From contig PGXY01000007.1 in the NCBI GenBank assembly GCA_002839375.1, positions 310,001-374,000 of the forward strand: 64,000 nucleotides of DNA, given 5' to 3'. This stretch comes from Spirochaetae bacterium HGW-Spirochaetae-1. GTDB lineage: Bacteria > Spirochaetota > UBA4802 > UBA5550. Below the pieces are notes generated by a model. That model saw nothing but the letters and a program-made list of their open reading frames with translations, did no database searches and was not told the origin of the DNA. Below, piece after piece: positions 43,699 to 52,419 of the stretch (position 1 is its first letter; every line of letters begins with the position of its first letter). Made by a program: the position numbers and the translations under genes.

Positions 43699-44612
43699 AA
43701 CTCTCAATTGTTACGACTATGTATTATTCGGAACCCTACCTAAAAGATTTTCATACCAGGGTCAAGGCATCAGCGGAAGCAATCACAAAAAGCTACGAGA
43801 TCATTTTTGTTGATGACGGCTCACCGGATAATTCGCTACAGACAGTCATGGCACTTAAAAAAAAGAATGATAAAAAAATTAAAATAATTGAACTCTCCAG
43901 AAATTTCGGACACCATAAAGCTATGATGACCGGTTTGTCACATGCGAAAGGAGACTATGTTTTTCTTATTGATTCGGACCTTGAAGAAGAACCTGAACTG
44001 CTGGAGATATTCTGGAAGGAAATAAATGAAGACACGACATTGGATGTTATATATGGGGTACAAAAATTCCGTAAGGGCTACTTTTTAGAAAAGACATTCG
44101 GATATCTTTTTTATTCACTCTTTAACTACTTCTCAGATTATAAGCTTACGAGAAATCTGGTAGTAGCTCGTTTAATGAAAAAACAGTATGTCAAGTCTCT
44201 TTCTCAATATAACGAAGAGCACCCTCTTTTTGCCGGTTTATGTGTCCTGGCCGGTTATAACCAGAAAGAATATTACATAACCAAAGGACACAAAAAGCAG
44301 ACGAGTTATTCATTTCGAAAAAAGTTATCTCTCGTTATTAATTCTATAACATCATTCAGTGCAAAACCGCTTGTATCTATATTTTATCTTGGGCTGATCA
44401 TTCTTCTAATTTCGACTTTGTTTATTATTCGAATGCTTTATCAGAAAATTTTCCTTGGTGCTTCTATCGGATGGACCTCTATTGTAATTTCAATCTGGTT
44501 TTTTGGCGGACTGGTTATCTTCTGTCTTGGAATCCTTGGCATTTATCTCGCAAAAATATATGAACAGTCCAAACACCGTCCCTATACTGTAATAAAAAAT
44601 TTTTATAAATGA
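43695..44612 (+). CDS. GT2 glycosyltransferase with two C-terminal membrane helices
   Basis: 305 residues. GT-A domain with FVDDGSPDNS and IDSDLEEEPEL (DxD-like), then two C-terminal transmembrane helices near 235-290. The shape fits polyprenyl-phosphate sugar transferases such as ArnC/DPM1. Acceptor and sugar unknown. Confidence 0.9.
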   Translation: MKLSIVTTMYYSEPYLKDFHTRVKASAEAITKSYEIIFVDDGSPDNSLQTVMALKKKNDKKIKIIELSRNFGHHKAMMTGLSHAKGDYVFLIDSDLEEEPELLEIFWKEINEDTTLDVIYGVQKFRKGYFLEKTFGYLFYSLFNYFSDYKLTRNLVVARLMKKQYVKSLSQYNEEHPLFAGLCVLAGYNQKEYYITKGHKKQTSYSFRKKLSLVINSITSFSAKPLVSIFYLGLIILLISTLFIIRMLYQKIFLGASIGWTSIVISIWFFGGLVIFCLGILGIYLAKIYEQSKHRPYTVIKNFYK

Positions 44613-44630
44613 TAGCAGAACCTGGAAGCT

Positions 44631-45806
44631 TCACATTAATGAAGTAAATGGAATATGAAAATCCTTTAATTTTTCCATTATTGCGTATTTATATGCCGGT
44701 CTTGTGCAGAGCAATACATGCAGTTTGTCATTTGAAGCGGCAGTTTCCAGATTTATCACCTCTTTATTTAAATAATTTTCTCCTTTCTTTATTTCGTCAA
44801 TAATAAATATTACATCATTAAATCGTCCTGAATTCATCAGTAAAATAGCACTATACATACCCGCACCAAACAACGCTAAATTACCCCCATTCACTTTTTC
44901 AAGCTCTTCCCGGAATCCAGACAAAATACCATCCCACCATTTTTGATGAAAGGAGTATATATCACCAGTACTCCTGATAATATCTTCAGAAAATGTTGTA
45001 GAATTTTTGCTTCCAGGGACTGATACGCATCGACATATATAATGATAGCTTGAAGCAAGATTTCTTTTATATATTATTTCATAACCAACAACCTTTAAAT
45101 AATCATCCATTACACTCTTTTTATACATAAAGGAATGATCCCATATATAAGGTGTACACTCCGATTCCTCAAGAACCATAAATTCCAAACTGAGCAGAGT
45201 TCCGATATCTGAACACTCCCGAATTTTGAACAATTCAGGGAGCACGGGACTCCTGTTAAGCAATCCGTGAGCGATAATCACATCAAACTTTACGTCGGAA
45301 AAATAAGATGCTTTAAAAAAATCGTTAATAAAGATTATATTAGTATTTAATTCAATGTTTTGAATACTGTCCATCGATGGATCTATTCCATAACAATTCC
45401 ATCCCGGAAAATGTTCACTAAAATTTTTTATCAATTCTCCCTTACCACAAGCAATTTCCAGCATATTCCCCTGTTTTTGTTGAAAAATACTAAAATTAGA
45501 AAAAAGATTGTTTAGAATATACTCATGTTTATTGAATACTTGGTTGTTTACAACGATAAAATGATTCTGTACTTTCTCCGATAAAGAGTATTCTTTGTGA
45601 TAAAAATCATTTAATCTTTTTTCAGGGAAAAAATGCACCTCGATACACGCACAACGTAAACACAGTGTCCTTATCGCTTCTGCTTCACTTATTACTTTTG
45701 CATCTGATGTTAGAATTTGCTCATTTCTAGAGTTAATTGACTTCAACACCGTAAGGTCAGTATGGTTGCAGTTTGAACATTTAATATTTTTCAATGATGA
45801 AAGCAT
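44631..45806 (-). CDS. Three-part SAM methyltransferase (C-methyltransferase type)
   Basis: About 391 residues: an N-terminal zinc-like part (CSNCNHTDL plus CLRCACIE), a class I fold (MLEIACGKGELIKNF, WNCYGIDPS) and a C-terminal NAD-like fold (LALFGAGMYSAILLMN). This resembles sugar C-methyltransferases. GGGAG lies 7 bases before the ATG at 45806. Last gene of the leftward cassette. Confidence 0.78.
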   Translation of the reverse strand: MLSSLKNIKCSNCNHTDLTVLKSINSRNEQILTSDAKVISEAEAIRTLCLRCACIEVHFFPEKRLNDFYHKEYSLSEKVQNHFIVVNNQVFNKHEYILNNLFSNFSIFQQKQGNMLEIACGKGELIKNFSEHFPGWNCYGIDPSMDSIQNIELNTNIIFINDFFKASYFSDVKFDVIIAHGLLNRSPVLPELFKIRECSDIGTLLSLEFMVLEESECTPYIWDHSFMYKKSVMDDYLKVVGYEIIYKRNLASSYHYICRCVSVPGSKNSTTFSEDIIRSTGDIYSFHQKWWDGILSGFREELEKVNGGNLALFGAGMYSAILLMNSGRFNDVIFIIDEIKKGENYLNKEVINLETAASNDKLHVLLCTRPAYKYAIMEKLKDFHIPFTSLM

Positions 45807-45834
45807 CGGCATTCTCCCGCATTACTACAGAGTT

Positions 45835-46632
45835 TTATTCACTTACACGTCCGCAACCAATAAGCGTCAAACCCAGATTTGTATGATAGAACAGTTTCTG
45901 AAAATTAACTACGGGAAACATTGTATACCTGTTCAATAACAATTTCACCCATGCCGGGAAGAGTGTCTTATAAGGAACATTTTTTAGACCGCTGTTTTTT
46001 GTTTTCTCCATCATATCAAAAGCATTCATTTCTTCGTAAAGGCTTCTCCGGGTCATAAGATTACCTAAATTAAACAGGATATTAGAAACAGGAAATCCGA
46101 CGGAATTAATTATTATATCTTTCAAACAAACTTCTTCCATAACTCTGAAAAGATCCTTCCTGTCATATCTCCTATAGTGACCATATACTTCATCCTCAAT
46201 ACCCCATTTATCAACACGTCCCGGCACGGCGATAATGATATAACCATTATTTCTCGCCAACATTTTCAGTCGATCAAGAAACAGTAAATCATCTTCCAAA
46301 TGTTCCATCACCAGCATGCTAAATACCAGGTCTGCTTCGACACCATGGCTACCTGTCATCACATCGGCTTCGATAATTGAATACACCCCTCTATCGATAT
46401 ACTCCTGCATGTTTTTTTTCAGGATTTCAATCATGGCTTGAGAAAAATCAATACCATATCCTTTAATCGATTTATTGCATAATCTGGCAGAAAGGTGACC
46501 TTCTCCGGGACCGACTTCGATAAAGGAGTGAGGACAAATTTTCCCAATCAATTGGAAAAATGTTTCATTCAGACACCATGTACCTGGCGGATCAATCTGC
46601 AGCATCTTTTTTTGTTTTATGTCAGTTCCCAC
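45835..46632 (-). CDS. Class I SAM methyltransferase
   Basis: 265 residues. FIEVGPGEGHLSARL is motif I, GIDFS motif II and SMLVMEHLEDDLLFL motif IV-like. It overlaps the end of the ATP-grasp gene by 16 bases. Confidence 0.85.
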   Translation of the reverse strand: MGTDIKQKKMLQIDPPGTWCLNETFFQLIGKICPHSFIEVGPGEGHLSARLCNKSIKGYGIDFSQAMIEILKKNMQEYIDRGVYSIIEADVMTGSHGVEADLVFSMLVMEHLEDDLLFLDRLKMLARNNGYIIIAVPGRVDKWGIEDEVYGHYRRYDRKDLFRVMEEVCLKDIIINSVGFPVSNILFNLGNLMTRRSLYEEMNAFDMMEKTKNSGLKNVPYKTLFPAWVKLLLNRYTMFPVVNFQKLFYHTNLGLTLIGCGRVSE

Positions 46633-48284
46633 AACAACTCCCGCAGCGATCCGATTTTTCTATACGATGGTCTTCCAAGTTTTAGATAATTTTGTTCAGA
46701 AAAATTAAAAAAAGTCCCATCACGCTGTATCCAGTACTTAAGCCGAAACCCGGCATCAGCCGCTCCGGCAATATCCCTAAAAAGATTATCTCCGACCATA
46801 GCAAGATTGGCAGCATCAATGCACATTTTACCAGCAATATTTAAAAAAGCTCCTTTATCCGGTTTTTCTTTACCGCATTCACGCGTAAAAACAACGGCAT
46901 CAAATAAAGATTCAAGCCCGGATACACGAAGTTTCTGTTTCTGTGAATCAGGTGGATTATCAGTTAGTAAAGCGAGCTTATAGCCTCTCGTTTTCAGTTC
47001 AACAAGCGTCAGTTCAGCATCTTTGTAAAGGCAAGTATCGACGGGTTCAATTCTGCGATATGTATCGATAAATATATCTCTTGAACTTTGTTCAAGTGAA
47101 AGATAGTCACATACGGCGTCTATGGTTTTACTCCTGTTACCCTCCTCAAGCATCCATAAAACCAGGGATAAAAAATCTTCTCGGGGAGGCAGAATATGTG
47201 AATGTTTTTCCCAGAGAATTTCAAATTTATTCATAATCCACTTTTTTTGATCCAGCAATGTGTCATCAAGATCGAAGACAACACCCTTGATATTCCCTGC
47301 AGGTTCTCTGAAATAATACATCTCTTCAAGATATCGCACCATGATCATGCTTTTTCTATCATTTAAGTGTACCGATGAACCAAACTTTAAAAATTTTCCA
47401 TCAATGGATGAGCAAAAGAAAAGAGGCAGGTTAATTGCGACACCATAAGTAAAGACCATCGAAGTTCCCACTCGGGGATTGATATCCGAAATGTAAACAT
47501 AATCATCAGTTTTCAAAATTTGAAAATTGAAAAGACCAATTGCGCCACGAGACACCAGCTTTAAAATTAAATGATTTGCCAGATTTTGCAGGTCCTCATC
47601 AAAAACAGACTCGGAGATAATCGCAAATCCCCCCGATGTCCGGTTCCGTCTTCTGATGACAGGATCTGACGCTATGGTTTGACTATTAACTGCAAAATCT
47701 ATTGAATACTCTAAAAAATTTTGAAGCAATGGCTGAAAAATATAATCCTTTTTCAGTTTATCAATACTGTAATTAATCAAATCACTTTCATGATGTATTT
47801 CAATAAAGCCTTTTCCTCCAAAACCAGATAAAGGCTTCCCGATAACAGGCAATCTTTCTACATTATCAATATCAATCTCAGGTATGAACGGCAATCCTTC
47901 ATCCATGAGAAATTGTTTAAGCAATCGTTTATCCTGCAATGTTCCAAGCAGAGCAGAAGACGACACGGCAACATGAATATTTTTCGATTCAAAATATCTT
48001 TTTTGCAAAGATAAAAGGCGCAGTTCATACTCCATGGATGGGAAGATTATGTTTATTGATTCCTTTTCACAGATATCCTGAAGAAAATCAATGAAAACAT
48101 CCTCATCCTTAATTAATGGGGCCTGATAAAATACATCAACAAAATATCTGCTGGTATTTTCTTCATAACAATCAATGAGAATTGTTCTGATAAATTCGGA
48201 TTTAATCAAGCCCTTGATGATAGCAAGACCTGAAAAACCACCTCCTGATACGACTAATGCATTGATCATGTCAGTAACGATCAC
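46617..48284 (-). CDS. ATP-grasp / HAD hydrolase fusion protein
   Basis: 555 residues. Residues about 110-315 are a carbamoyl-phosphate-synthase-like ATP-grasp: PVIGKPLSGFGGKGFIEI and DINPRVGTSM. Residues 334-530 are a HAD phosphatase with all four motifs: FDLDDT (337-342), LLTDN (439-443), KEKPD (472-476), MVGDN (496-500). It may ligate an amino or carboxyl group and also remove a phosphate. Start and radical SAM stop overlap as ATGA. Confidence 0.85.
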   Translation of the reverse strand: MIVTDMINALVVSGGGFSGLAIIKGLIKSEFIRTILIDCYEENTSRYFVDVFYQAPLIKDEDVFIDFLQDICEKESINIIFPSMEYELRLLSLQKRYFESKNIHVAVSSSALLGTLQDKRLLKQFLMDEGLPFIPEIDIDNVERLPVIGKPLSGFGGKGFIEIHHESDLINYSIDKLKKDYIFQPLLQNFLEYSIDFAVNSQTIASDPVIRRRNRTSGGFAIISESVFDEDLQNLANHLILKLVSRGAIGLFNFQILKTDDYVYISDINPRVGTSMVFTYGVAINLPLFFCSSIDGKFLKFGSSVHLNDRKSMIMVRYLEEMYYFREPAGNIKGVVFDLDDTLLDQKKWIMNKFEILWEKHSHILPPREDFLSLVLWMLEEGNRSKTIDAVCDYLSLEQSSRDIFIDTYRRIEPVDTCLYKDAELTLVELKTRGYKLALLTDNPPDSQKQKLRVSGLESLFDAVVFTRECGKEKPDKGAFLNIAGKMCIDAANLAMVGDNLFRDIAGAADAGFRLKYWIQRDGTFFNFSEQNYLKLGRPSYRKIGSLRELLWELT

Positions 48285-49207
48285 CGGGCTTCAGGTTCAA
48301 AAAAAAGAGAACGCCCTGTTTGCCAATCACGGCAGTTTTTGCACAAATCATGGCTAAAATCTCCTTTCCAGTGCTGTTCCCTTCTTTTTGCAAGCTCCCC
48401 GTTCCACACTTCCTTAATCGACATGTTTTTAATATTCCCTGGACTGTATTCACCTTCGAAATCGGCATCGCTGCAATGTGCAAAATTGCCGTTCCAGTGT
48501 ATTGCACAATTACGTATGAGCATTGGGCATGGGAAAGTCCGAGCCGCAGGAGGAAGATTAAGTGAACGATGCGTGTCTACAGCAGTGCCCCAACCGATTT
48601 TAGGACGCACTTTAAGTTTGGCCCCGAGATTCAGCCAGAATTGTTTGAAGTCCTCGAACTCTTCCTCATTTTCATCCATTAAGATATATTGAAGGTACAA
48701 CCGAGGCTGGCTTAATTTCCGCTCTTTAATAACATCCAGCAGATACTTGATATTTTCAACGACTGTGGTTAAATCCCCTCCCACCCTGATTTTATCATAG
48801 GTCTCTTCTCTATATGAATCTATACCGATTATTATTTCGCTTACACCGGCCATAATCAGTTTTTCACACAAATCCGGTTTCATTAAAACTGCATTTGTGT
48901 TAAGATGTATATTTATTACACCGGCCTTTTTTGCATATAAAATCATTTCGATAAGTTTATCTCCCAGCAAAAGCGCTTCACCCATAATAGCAAGCCATAA
49001 CCGTGTATCCGGACTCTCACGTGCGATCTCATCAACAATTTTTTTAAAGGTATCAAAGGACATTTCTCCTTTGGCTCTTTTCAAGGTCTTTTGCGGACAC
49101 ATAGAACATTTCAGATTACAATAGGCCGTCGTTTCGACCAGGACTTCAACAGGAAAATCTGTTTTTTTCAAAGTTGGAATAATAGCATCGAATTGAGGTT
49201 CCCACAT
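48281..49207 (-). CDS. Radical SAM/SPASM-type protein
   Basis: 308 residues. Radical SAM cluster C30-NLK-C34-SM-C37, then IMGEALLLGDKLIEM. C-terminal cysteines (FPCPMLIRNC, FAHCSD, LCKNC) suggest SPASM auxiliary clusters. First gene of a leftward cassette with the ATP-grasp-HAD protein and two methyltransferases. Confidence 0.85.
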   Translation of the reverse strand: MWEPQFDAIIPTLKKTDFPVEVLVETTAYCNLKCSMCPQKTLKRAKGEMSFDTFKKIVDEIARESPDTRLWLAIMGEALLLGDKLIEMILYAKKAGVINIHLNTNAVLMKPDLCEKLIMAGVSEIIIGIDSYREETYDKIRVGGDLTTVVENIKYLLDVIKERKLSQPRLYLQYILMDENEEEFEDFKQFWLNLGAKLKVRPKIGWGTAVDTHRSLNLPPAARTFPCPMLIRNCAIHWNGNFAHCSDADFEGEYSPGNIKNMSIKEVWNGELAKRREQHWKGDFSHDLCKNCRDWQTGRSLFFEPEAR

Positions 49208-49464
49208 AGTACACCATCACTGTGAATTATTTAAATATTAAAAGAATGATTTAAAAAAATAAAAGTCAAGAATTATTCCATAGATAAAATAAATTTAAAC
49301 TCCATGGAATGGAAATTCAATTACGAGGATAATAATTTGTCGGCCATATCAAGAATACCTGAAAAATGATTTTATTATTTCAAGACATTTTTTCTCTTGA
49401 ATATTTCCACTAATATGTAAGTGTTTGCATTAAAGATACATATTTTAACACAGAAAATAAATCA

Positions 49465-49824
49465 ATGTCCCACATATATATTATAATATCCATCGCATGC
49501 GTGATAATCAGTCAGGTTTTATTAAAATGGCGCATGACAATACTTGGTCATTTGCCGACAACCATATCCGAAAAACTGATTTTCCTGATTACATCGCTTT
49601 TTGATCCCTATGTATTCATCTGCATAGTGTTGACCTTCATATCAGGCCTTTCGTGGATAGCCGCCATGACCAAATTCGAGCTGAGCTATGCTTTCCCTTT
49701 CACCAGTCTGTCCTATATTGCGATACTTGTTCTCTCATCATTTTTATTCCACGAACAGATGACCCTGTCAAAAATTTCCGGCCTGATATTCATTATTATA
49801 GGCATAATTATAAGCAGCAGATAA
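49465..49824 (+). CDS. SMR/EamA-type small membrane transporter
   Basis: 119 residues, four transmembrane helices, with ELSYAFPFTSLSYIAILVLS as the second-half signature. ArnE/ArnF-like flippases for lipid-linked sugars are of this size. Weak ribosome binding site. Confidence 0.8.
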   Translation: MSHIYIIISIACVIISQVLLKWRMTILGHLPTTISEKLIFLITSLFDPYVFICIVLTFISGLSWIAAMTKFELSYAFPFTSLSYIAILVLSSFLFHEQMTLSKISGLIFIIIGIIISSR

Positions 49825-49844
49825 TAAAGCGACGTGAGATAAAC

Positions 49845-50693
49845 ATGAGCAAGCCGATTCCGGAAAACATTCTTCAATGTCCAGCGTGCGGAAGTGATCA
49901 ATTGCTGATGAAAGAAAATTCCATTGAATGCCACGCGTGCAAAATGATTTATCTGAAAAACGGGAAAAGGTTCTATTTTGTTGAAAAGAATCCTGCAATA
50001 CATGACACTCTGGATGGCATCAAACATGCCTTAAAACCCTTCGCTAAAATATATAATTTTATGATATGGCTGGCAAGTCCTGTTTTCAGTTTTGCACATC
50101 ATAAACACTTTATACAAAAATATATCGCGCATAACGACATCGTCGCCATAAACCTGGGCAGCGGCAACAGCAATATCTCCGATAACATCTCCAACATTGA
50201 CCTCTTCCCCTATGAAAACGTCGATCTCACCTGCGACATGCTCAACATCCCCTTCAGTGACAACTCAGTGGACTGCGTCATAACCCTGGCCGCTCTCGAG
50301 CATGTTCCCCACCCTGAAAAGGCCGTACAGGACATGCACCGCATCCTGAAACCGGGCGGTATGGTATGCTGTTATATGCCTTTCATTGTCGGCTTCCACG
50401 CAAGCCCCGGAGACTATACCCGTCTGACTACTGAAGGATTGAAAACCTTATTCGAAAATTTTGATCTCATCGACATGAAAGTAGGCGGCGGCCCCACCAG
50501 CGGCCTGCTCTGGATACTGCAGGAGTGGCTGGCCCTCGTCCTTTCGTTTGGCTCGAAAAAACTGCATTTGATCCTTTATATTATCATCATGCTCCTGACC
50601 TTTCCTCTGAAATTTTTGGATATAATTCTAATCCATCATCCCATGGCGCATAACATCGCCAGCGGCTTCTTTATAACAGCCAGGAAAAAATAA
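49845..50693 (+). CDS. Class I methyltransferase with N-terminal zinc ribbon
   Basis: 282 residues. CPACGSDQL and CHACKMIYL form an N-terminal zinc ribbon; AINLGSGNSNISDNISNIDL is motif I and LAALEHVPHPEKAV motif IV. A hydrophobic C-terminal stretch may touch the membrane. The start at 49845 is chosen; the longer open frame overlaps the SMR gene. Confidence 0.82.
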   Translation: MSKPIPENILQCPACGSDQLLMKENSIECHACKMIYLKNGKRFYFVEKNPAIHDTLDGIKHALKPFAKIYNFMIWLASPVFSFAHHKHFIQKYIAHNDIVAINLGSGNSNISDNISNIDLFPYENVDLTCDMLNIPFSDNSVDCVITLAALEHVPHPEKAVQDMHRILKPGGMVCCYMPFIVGFHASPGDYTRLTTEGLKTLFENFDLIDMKVGGGPTSGLLWILQEWLALVLSFGSKKLHLILYIIIMLLTFPLKFLDIILIHHPMAHNIASGFFITARKK

Positions 50694-50695
50694 CG

Positions 50696-51559
50696 ATGGT
50701 AGTCTGTCCACGCTGCTATATTCAAATACAAACCGCTGGTGATATATACCGATGCGGCGAATGCGGATATACGGCAAAAACGATGAATTCCATAATAATC
50801 TTTGAGCCGGATATGGCCCATGATAATCGGGACTATCCCCAGGATGGCCTGCATTCCCTTTATAAAATTGAGAACAGCCACTTCTGGTTCCTGAACCGAA
50901 AGGAATATATTGCCGACCTCTTTGACCGATATATATCGAAAAACAATAAAATCATAGAGGTGGGTGCCGGAACCGGAAATGTTTCCAACATGCTCCGGAG
51001 CCGGGGATATTCTATAGCGGCAGGAGAGCTGCACATCGAAGGTCTGCGTATGGCCCGCGGGCACGGCCTGTGTGAATTATACCAGTTCGATATTTTCAAT
51101 CCGCCATTCCGGGAGCACTTTGACACCGTTTGCGCCTTCGACGTAATAGAGCATTTTGATAATGATACCGGGGCACTGAAAAAAATCCACGGGATGCTGA
51201 AAAATGACGGCCAGGTAATCATAACCGTCCCGGCCCACCGGTGGCTCTGGAACTCCGAAGACGTACTGGCCCGTCACAAACGACGATACGACCTGAAAAG
51301 GATACGCTCCATTTTCACTGCATCGGGATTCGAGATCATTGAAACACGGCATTTTTTCACTTTCATAATTCCCCTGCTCTTCATTCGAAGATTCATCAAC
51401 AGAGACATGGTAGAAGATCGACAGCATGAAATAAAAATAAACCCGGTGATAAACGGAATATTATATTATATAACAAAACTGGAGTTTTTCCTCACCCGGC
51501 GGCTGAAGCCGCGCCTCGGCGGCAGCATTTCCGTTGTAGCCATGAAGGTAAAAAGTTAA
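50696..51559 (+). CDS. Class I methyltransferase with N-terminal zinc ribbon
   Basis: 287 residues. CPRCYIQIQ and CGECGY-like (CGEC) pairs, then IIEVGAGTGNVSNML and FDVIEHFDNDTGALKKIH. It starts 2 bases after the previous stop. Probably paired with the preceding methyltransferase in glycan decoration. Confidence 0.84.
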   Translation: MVVCPRCYIQIQTAGDIYRCGECGYTAKTMNSIIIFEPDMAHDNRDYPQDGLHSLYKIENSHFWFLNRKEYIADLFDRYISKNNKIIEVGAGTGNVSNMLRSRGYSIAAGELHIEGLRMARGHGLCELYQFDIFNPPFREHFDTVCAFDVIEHFDNDTGALKKIHGMLKNDGQVIITVPAHRWLWNSEDVLARHKRRYDLKRIRSIFTASGFEIIETRHFFTFIIPLLFIRRFINRDMVEDRQHEIKINPVINGILYYITKLEFFLTRRLKPRLGGSISVVAMKVKS

Positions 51560-51636
51560 ATTGCTTGAAATTTATTCTTATAATTAATATCCTTGGTATA
51601 CTTATCCACATCACCGGAATAAATTAAGAGGCTGGC

Positions 51637-51942
51637 ATGTATTTAAATACTACGGAAAAAGAAATGATTAAAGAAGACATTATCTCCTCACTTAAGACCA
51701 ATAAAGAAGTGAAAAAAATAATCGTCTTCGGATCATTTTTTAAAACTGAAAATCCCGGGGATATAGATGTAGCTTTATTTGAAGATAGTGATGATGACTA
51801 CCTGACCCTCGCGTTGAAATACAGGAAACAGCTGAGAAAAATATCAAAAATATTGCCTATTGATATAATTCCGTTAAAGGCAGGCAAAGAATCATCCTTT
51901 TTAGATGAAATCAACCATGGTACTGTCATCTATGAAAGGTGA
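51637..51942 (+). CDS. MNT-family nucleotidyltransferase (antitoxin-like)
   Basis: 101 residues. VFGSFFKTENPGDIDVALFE is the GS...DxD nucleotidyltransferase signature. Partner of the HEPN gene; in MntA-HepT systems it adds nucleotides to the toxin. AAGAGG is 5 bases before the ATG. Confidence 0.88.
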   Translation: MYLNTTEKEMIKEDIISSLKTNKEVKKIIVFGSFFKTENPGDIDVALFEDSDDDYLTLALKYRKQLRKISKILPIDIIPLKAGKESSFLDEINHGTVIYER

Positions 51943-52324
51943 AACCGCCTCCTGGCTCGCTTATGCGCAAGATAATGTGGATGCAGCTGAAATCCTTATC
52001 ACAAGCGAGCTATATAATCCGGCATTGCAGAATATTCAACAGGTTATTGAAAAATATCTAAAGGCATTATTACTGGATACTGGCACCAGGCTTAAGAGGA
52101 CTCATAGTATAAATGAATTGGTCTCTCTATTGAAGGACAACAGTATAATGGTTAAAATAGATGACGATGAAATTGACTTGATTGACTCAATATACCTTCC
52201 TTCGAAATACCCCGGAGGAAGCGCTCTCCCGGATTTTATTCCCGATAAAATAATCTGTAATAAATGTTTTGATATATTAATGAAAGTTAAACAATCCGTA
52301 TCTGACTACCTGAATGCCGCATGA
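51932..52324 (+). CDS. HEPN-domain protein (toxin-like)
   Basis: 130 residues from the chosen ATG at 51932. NPALQNIQQVIEKYLKALLL is the HEPN helix; RLKRTH gives the Rx4H RNase motif. The ATG at 51905 would add 9 residues. Overlaps the MNT gene. MNT-HEPN pairs act as toxin-antitoxin or abortive-infection modules. Confidence 0.86.
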   Translation: MKGETASWLAYAQDNVDAAEILITSELYNPALQNIQQVIEKYLKALLLDTGTRLKRTHSINELVSLLKDNSIMVKIDDDEIDLIDSIYLPSKYPGGSALPDFIPDKIICNKCFDILMKVKQSVSDYLNAA

Positions 52325-52343
52325 AACATAAAACGAAACATCT

Positions 52344-52375
52344 CTTCACGATCTTCGCGCCCTTCCTGTGATATC
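52344..52375. repeat. 32-base interspersed repeat, copy B
   Basis: 29 of 32 bases match copy A at 41486-41517. It lies 19 bases after the HEPN stop and before the aminotransferase, followed by a T-run. Confidence 0.7.
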
Positions 52376-52419
52376 TTTTTTTGATAACAGGAAAGTATTT
52401 TAAAACTATTGGAGCAGCC

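Noticed and set aside
49653-49844. Longer N-terminus for the methyltransferase at 49845
   Set aside because: It overlaps the SMR transporter gene in another frame, and the zinc ribbon begins after MSKPIPEN.
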